In this document: positions 60,386 to 64,000 of the stretch, piece by piece
Numbering within the stretch: the first letter of the stretch is position 1
How the letters are laid out: each line of letters starts with the position of its first letter
NCBI GenBank assembly: GCA_017935625.1
Contig: JAGBHC010000029.1
Span: forward strand, 35,936 to 99,935
Direction of reading: 5' to 3'
DNA: 64,000 nt
Origin: Rikenellaceae bacterium
GTDB taxonomy: Bacteria > Bacteroidota > Bacteroidia > Bacteroidales > Rikenellaceae
The notes under the pieces: model-generated
The model's input: the letters and a program-made list of their open reading frames with translations, nothing else
Database searches by the model: none
What the model was told of the DNA's origin: nothing
Translations under genes and position numbers: made by a program

Positions 60386-61954
60386 ATGAAACGCAAACTC
60401 TTACTCGCCCTGCTCTCCGTCGCCTGCCTCAGCTGCGGCTGGCTGGGGCTGAGCGGACTGCCGCTGACCGTGGCGCTCGTCCCCCTGCTCATCCTCAGCG
60501 GCGAATACGACGCCTCGCGGCGCTCGTTCTGGAAAATGTCCGGCTGGACGGCCCTGGTCATCGGCGCCTGGAGCGCCCTGTGCACCTGGTGGATATGGTA
60601 TGCGGCCGAAATAGGAGCCATCCTCTCGGTGCTCATCGCCATCGTGCTGTGCGGCGGTCCGGTGATGCTCTACCACTACGTCTCCAAACGCGCCCGGCCG
60701 GCTCTGGCCGCCACGCTGTTCGTATGCGGATGGATTGCGGCCGAATACTGGTACACCACGGGCGAGGTCTCCTTTCCGTGGCTGACGCTCGGCAACGGAT
60801 TCGCCAACTCCGTCCGCTCGGTGCAGTGGTACGAATACACGGGCGTCTTCGGCGGCTCGCTGTGGGTGCTGGTCTGCAACCTGTTCTTCTACCGGCGGGT
60901 GCGCATGCGCACCCGCCGGGCGGCGGTGCAGGCCTTCGCGGTCCTTCTGCTGCCCATGGCCTTCTCCTTCTGGCTCTACCACCGGGCCGAGGGCGACTGC
61001 CGGGGAGGCGAGGCGACGGTGAGCGTGGTGCAGCCGAACATCGACCCCTGGGGTGAGAAGTTCTCGCTCTCGGCACGACAGACCGCCGACACGCTCCTGG
61101 CCCTGGCCGACCGGTCGCCCGCCGGAGTCGATTACATCGTCCTGCCCGAAACGGCCATCGACGACCGCATCTGGGAGGAGAATCCCGACGCCTCGCCCTC
61201 GCTGACGCGGCTGGCCGACTTCGCCGCCGACCGGCGTCCCGGCTCCACCCTCGTGGTGGGCGCCACCACCTTCCGCGCATACGCCCCGGCCGAGCGGTCA
61301 GCCACCGCCCGCCCGCTGCGCGGCGGAGGATGGTACGACGTCTACAACAGCGCCATCCTCATCGAGGGCGACAAACGGGGCATCCACCACAAGTCGAAAC
61401 TGGTGGTGGGCGTGGAGAAGATGCCCTATCCCCGGCTGATGAAGGCGCTCGACTTCCTGATTATCGACCTGGGGGGCACCACCGGACAGATGGGCACCGA
61501 CCCCTACCGCAAGACCTTCCGCAGCGAGCGGGGCATCACCTCGGCCGTGGCCATCTGCTACGAATCGGTGTACGGCGCCTACATCTCGGAGTTCGCGGCC
61601 CGCGGGGCGCAGCTCCTGCTGGTGGTCACCAACGACGGCTGGTGGCACGACACGCCCGGCTACCGGCAGCACTTCTCCTTCGCCCGGCTGCGGGCCATCG
61701 AGACCCGCCGCAGCATCGCCCGCAGCGCCAACACCGGCATCTCGGGCTTCATAGACCCCCGGGGCGAAGTCGGCCCCACCCTGGGCTGGGACGAACGCGG
61801 CACGCTCACCGCCGCCCTCCCTCTCAACGACCGCATCACATGCTACACCCGATACGGCGACTGCACGGCCCGCATCGCCCTGCTCGTCTTCCTGCTGGGC
61901 ATGCTCTACTACCTGGCCTACCGCATCCGCCGCAAAAACCACCTCGTCCCATGA
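60386..61954 (+). CDS. lnt: Apolipoprotein N-acyltransferase
   Basis: 522 residues. Adds the third acyl chain to the N-terminal Cys of lipoproteins, matching the many lipoproteins in this window. The first ~200 residues are six or more membrane helices. The periplasmic nitrilase-like domain follows with the catalytic Glu in VLPETAIDDR, Lys in HHKSKLVVGVEKMP and Cys in AVAICYESVYGAYI. A last helix (IALLVFLLGMLYYLAYRI) closes it. Its stop overlaps the folC start (ATGA). Confidence 0.95.
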   Translation: MKRKLLLALLSVACLSCGWLGLSGLPLTVALVPLLILSGEYDASRRSFWKMSGWTALVIGAWSALCTWWIWYAAEIGAILSVLIAIVLCGGPVMLYHYVSKRARPALAATLFVCGWIAAEYWYTTGEVSFPWLTLGNGFANSVRSVQWYEYTGVFGGSLWVLVCNLFFYRRVRMRTRRAAVQAFAVLLLPMAFSFWLYHRAEGDCRGGEATVSVVQPNIDPWGEKFSLSARQTADTLLALADRSPAGVDYIVLPETAIDDRIWEENPDASPSLTRLADFAADRRPGSTLVVGATTFRAYAPAERSATARPLRGGGWYDVYNSAILIEGDKRGIHHKSKLVVGVEKMPYPRLMKALDFLIIDLGGTTGQMGTDPYRKTFRSERGITSAVAICYESVYGAYISEFAARGAQLLLVVTNDGWWHDTPGYRQHFSFARLRAIETRRSIARSANTGISGFIDPRGEVGPTLGWDERGTLTAALPLNDRITCYTRYGDCTARIALLVFLLGMLYYLAYRIRRKNHLVP

Positions 61955-63282
61955 CCTACCAGCAGACACTCGACTTTCTGTTCGGCTCCCTGCCCGTCTT
62001 CCAGAATCTGGGCGCCGGAGCCTACAAACCGGGGCTGAAGCACATCGCCGGCTTCTGCCGCTCGCTGGGCGACCCCCAGCGCCGCTTCCCCTCCGTCCAC
62101 GTAGCCGGCACCAACGGCAAGGGCTCCGTCTCGCACATGCTCGCCTCGGTGCTGATGCGAAGCGGGCTGAAAACGGGCCTCTTCACCTCGCCCCACCTGC
62201 TCGACTTCCGCGAACGGATACGCATCGACGGCCGCATGATTAGCCGCGAAGAGGTGACGGAGTTCACCGAACGCCACCGCGAGCAGATGCTCTCGCTGGG
62301 CCTCACCTTCTTCGAAATGACCACCGCCCTGGCCTTCGACTGCTTCGCCCGCCACGGCGTGGACATCGCCGTCATCGAAACCGGACTGGGCGGCCGGCTC
62401 GACTCGACCAACATCATCACCCCGCTGGCGAGCGTCATCACCAACATCGGCCTCGAGCACACGGCCCTGCTGGGCGACACCATCGCCGCCATCGCAGGCG
62501 AGAAGGCGGGCATCATCAAACCCGGCGTCGAGGCGGTCATCGGCGAAGAGGAGCCCCAGAGCGCCCCCGTCTTCCGCGACCGGGCCGCCCGGTGCAGCGC
62601 CCCCCTCACCTTCGCCGAACGGAGCTACCGCTACCTCGGCTCGCACGTCGAAGGGGGGAGCGAACACTACCGCATCGAACGCCTGGCCGACGGCGCCCTG
62701 CTCACTCCGCAGCTCGACCTGCTGGGCATCTACCAGCACCGCAACATCCTCACCGTACTCACGGCCGCGGACGCCCTGCGCCGTGCGGGCGTAGAGATTC
62801 CGGAGCAGGCCCTCTGCGACGGACTGGCCGGAGCCGCCCGCACCACGGGACTGGCCGGCCGCTGGCAACGGCTCGGGGAGCGCCCCCTCACGGTGTGCGA
62901 CACGGGACACAACGCCCACGGCCTGCGCTACGTCGCCGAGCAGCTCCGGGCCCAGCGCTACCGCAAGCTCTACTTCGTGCTCGGCGTGGTCAATGACAAG
63001 GACCTCTCGGCCGTGCTGCCCCTGCTGCCCGCCGACGCCCACTATCTCTTCACCCAGGCCTCCGTGCGGCGGGCCCTGCCGGCCGAAGAGCTGGCCCGCC
63101 GGGCCGGCGAAGCGGGACTGCGGGGCGAGACGGTCCCCGGCGTCGCAGCCGCCGTGGCACGGGCACGGGAGCTGGCCTCGCCCGAGGACATGATATTCAT
63201 CGGCGGCAGCACCTTCACCGTCGCCGAAATCGGCAGCGAGCTCTTTGCGGCGGACGACGGCGGCCGGGAGGCGGAATGTTGA
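61951..63282 (+). CDS. folC: Folylpolyglutamate/dihydrofolate synthase
   Basis: 443 residues. Mur-ligase family enzyme that adds Glu to dihydropteroate and folates. P-loop VHVAGTNGKGSVSHML, SPHLLDFRERIRIDG, IETGLGGRLDSTNII, ITNIGLEHTALLGDTIAAIAGEKAGIIKPG (family core, begins ITNIGLEHTALLG) and the C-terminal VCDTGHNAHGLRY are all typical. The start is fixed by a 4-base overlap with lnt. A 78-base gap precedes the DUF3467 promoter region. Confidence 0.96.
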   Translation: MTYQQTLDFLFGSLPVFQNLGAGAYKPGLKHIAGFCRSLGDPQRRFPSVHVAGTNGKGSVSHMLASVLMRSGLKTGLFTSPHLLDFRERIRIDGRMISREEVTEFTERHREQMLSLGLTFFEMTTALAFDCFARHGVDIAVIETGLGGRLDSTNIITPLASVITNIGLEHTALLGDTIAAIAGEKAGIIKPGVEAVIGEEEPQSAPVFRDRAARCSAPLTFAERSYRYLGSHVEGGSEHYRIERLADGALLTPQLDLLGIYQHRNILTVLTAADALRRAGVEIPEQALCDGLAGAARTTGLAGRWQRLGERPLTVCDTGHNAHGLRYVAEQLRAQRYRKLYFVLGVVNDKDLSAVLPLLPADAHYLFTQASVRRALPAEELARRAGEAGLRGETVPGVAAAVARARELASPEDMIFIGGSTFTVAEIGSELFAADDGGREAEC

Positions 63283-63335
63283 TAAACTAACAATAACTTC
63301 TTCGGCCGAAACGTACCACAAGGTTCCATTTTCGC

Positions 63336-63343
63336 TATTTTTG
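63336..63343 (+). promoter_or_regulatory. DUF3467 promoter -7 box
   Basis: TATTTTTG, 23 bases before the ATG. The -33 element is not clear. Confidence 0.5.
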
Positions 63344-63365
63344 CGCCGAACCAACAACGGATGCC

Positions 63366-63686
63366 ATGGCTGAAACGACACCTATGCACATCGATATAGA
63401 CCTGCCGGAAGAGGTCGCTCAGGGCGAATACGCCAATCTGGCGGTCATCATCCACTCGACGACCGAGTTCGTCGTCGATTTTCTGAACGTCATGCCCAAT
63501 GTTCCCCGGGCCCGCGTCAAGAGCCGCATCATCCTCACTCCGGAGAACGCCAAACGGCTGCTTCTCTCGCTGCAGGAGAACATCACCGACTACGAAAGCG
63601 TCCACGGACGCATCTCCGTCCATACGCCCCAGTCGGCGGACGACGGGCAGATGGCGCTCGGATTCAACAAGATGGGCGAAGCCTGA
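63366..63686 (+). CDS. DUF3467 family protein
   Basis: 106 residues, soluble and of unknown function. It matches the DUF3467 pattern: LPEEVAQGEYANLAVIIHSTTEFVVDFLNVMP (begins LPEEVAQGEYANL), the central RVKSRIILTPENAKRLLLSL, and a short acidic end. Many Bacteroidota carry one copy. The ATG at 63366 is in the family frame; an ATG five bases earlier is in a different frame. Confidence 0.9.
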   Translation: MAETTPMHIDIDLPEEVAQGEYANLAVIIHSTTEFVVDFLNVMPNVPRARVKSRIILTPENAKRLLLSLQENITDYESVHGRISVHTPQSADDGQMALGFNKMGEA

Positions 63687-63720
63687 CGCGACCCGAAACG
63701 CCCCTCGGAACGCACCTGTT

Positions 63721-63752
63721 CGGCCGGCCGCACGCCCGCCGGCCGGTTTTCC
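63721..63752 (+). terminator. Terminator after the DUF3467 gene
   Basis: CGGCCGGC pairs with GCCGGCCG around a nine-base loop and is followed by GTTTTCC, 34 bases after the stop. Confidence 0.7.
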
Positions 63753-63827
63753 GTTCCCCCGGCCTTCCCCCTCCGCCCCGGGAAACAAGGCTCTTCAAAA
63801 AAGACCTGCCCTGAAGAACGGCACATT

Positions 63828-64000
63828 CCGAAAAGAGACGCCCCCGGAAAAAAGCGGCCCAACCAGGAAACAGCCCTCTCCCCAAAACTATCTCCAAAGA
63901 ATCACCCCCGAAAAGAAACGCACCCGGAAAGAAAGCGCCTCAACCAGGAAGCAGCATCCCCAAAACTATCTCCAAAGAATCGCCCCCGAAAAGAAACGCA
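63828..64000. repeat. Tandem repeat of ~78-80 bp, continuing past the window
   Basis: The motif CCGAAAAGAAACG occurs at 63828 (one mismatch), 63908 and 63986. CCCAAAACTATCTCC occurs at 63881 and 63959, and AACCAGGAA at 63861 and 63942. The period is thus 78-81 bases, with two copies and the start of a third before the sequence ends. It is an A/C-rich, gene-free stretch like the repeat at 34716-35090. Confidence 0.85.

Overview
The window is GC-rich Bacteroidota DNA, most likely from a gut Rikenellaceae/Alistipes-type genome. The evidence is: (i) many genes preceded by the Bacteroidota promoter signature TTTG-N19-21-TAnnTTTG; (ii) family content typical of that phylum (DUF4369/TlpA thiol-disulfide lipoproteins, a UpxY-type NusG paralogue, DUF4271, DUF4465 under a cobalamin riboswitch, paired M16 peptidases, a cysteine-poor DksA relative, a >1,100-residue IleS); (iii) high GC, which leaves many long antisense frames open. 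The genus is an inference.

Layout. 1-3.4 kb: the 3' part of a transketolase gene, then (minus strand) a redox-active TlpA-like lipoprotein and a neighbour that has lost the CxxC motif, at the end of a likely coaD-lpxD-ruvC operon. 5.6-8.7 kb: a two-subunit M16 peptidase and a small SMR exporter. 8.7-10.9 kb: an orphan UpxY-type antiterminator behind a duplicated promoter-like module, and a MATE pump. 10.9-18 kb: an L-arabinose operon in the order araA, SSS symporter, araD, araB, exported aldose epimerase. 18.2-21.8 kb: tig-clpP-clpX, followed by tRNA-Arg(ACG). 22.3-25.8 kb: a DUF805/coiled-coil protein, a 75-bp tandem repeat and an AspT/YidE-type transporter. 25.9-30.6 kb: ileS-dksA-like (minus) and mgsA (plus). 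30.7-31.8 kb: a cobalamin riboswitch, a terminator-like hairpin and a lone DUF4465 lipoprotein gene. 31.9-34.5 kb: GT2 glycosyltransferase overlapping an ECF sigma factor, then rsmG and rpmH. 34.7-35.1 kb: a degenerate low-complexity repeat. 35.1-39.3 kb: an apparently exported PP2C phosphatase, radC, and acpP-fabF-rnc. 39.4-44.9 kb: an in-frame purN-pepE fusion, a UPF0102 gene with an altered active site, waaA and a GH2 beta-galactosidase. 45-59.4 kb: a long minus-strand block (GH3, NhaC, LptF/G, Tgt, YidD, RnpA, HemD, DUF4271, histidine kinase, S41 peptidase, small membrane protein, IspH, Cmk, LysE). 59.6-64 kb: a DUF892 protein, lnt-folC, DUF3467 and another tandem repeat that runs off the end.

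Most genes are housekeeping: envelope (lpxD, waaA, lnt, lptF/G), isoprenoid and heme synthesis, translation, proteolysis and fatty acid synthesis. The accessory functions are sugar use (arabinose operon, GH2, GH3) and B12 acquisition. No prophage, insertion sequence, CRISPR array or defence island was seen. The most unusual items are the PurN-PepE fusion, whose active-site residues are all present; the B12 riboswitch with a terminator controlling a single lipoprotein gene; the duplicated promoter module before the orphan UpxY gene, with little or no room for an untranslated leader; and three families of intergenic tandem repeats.
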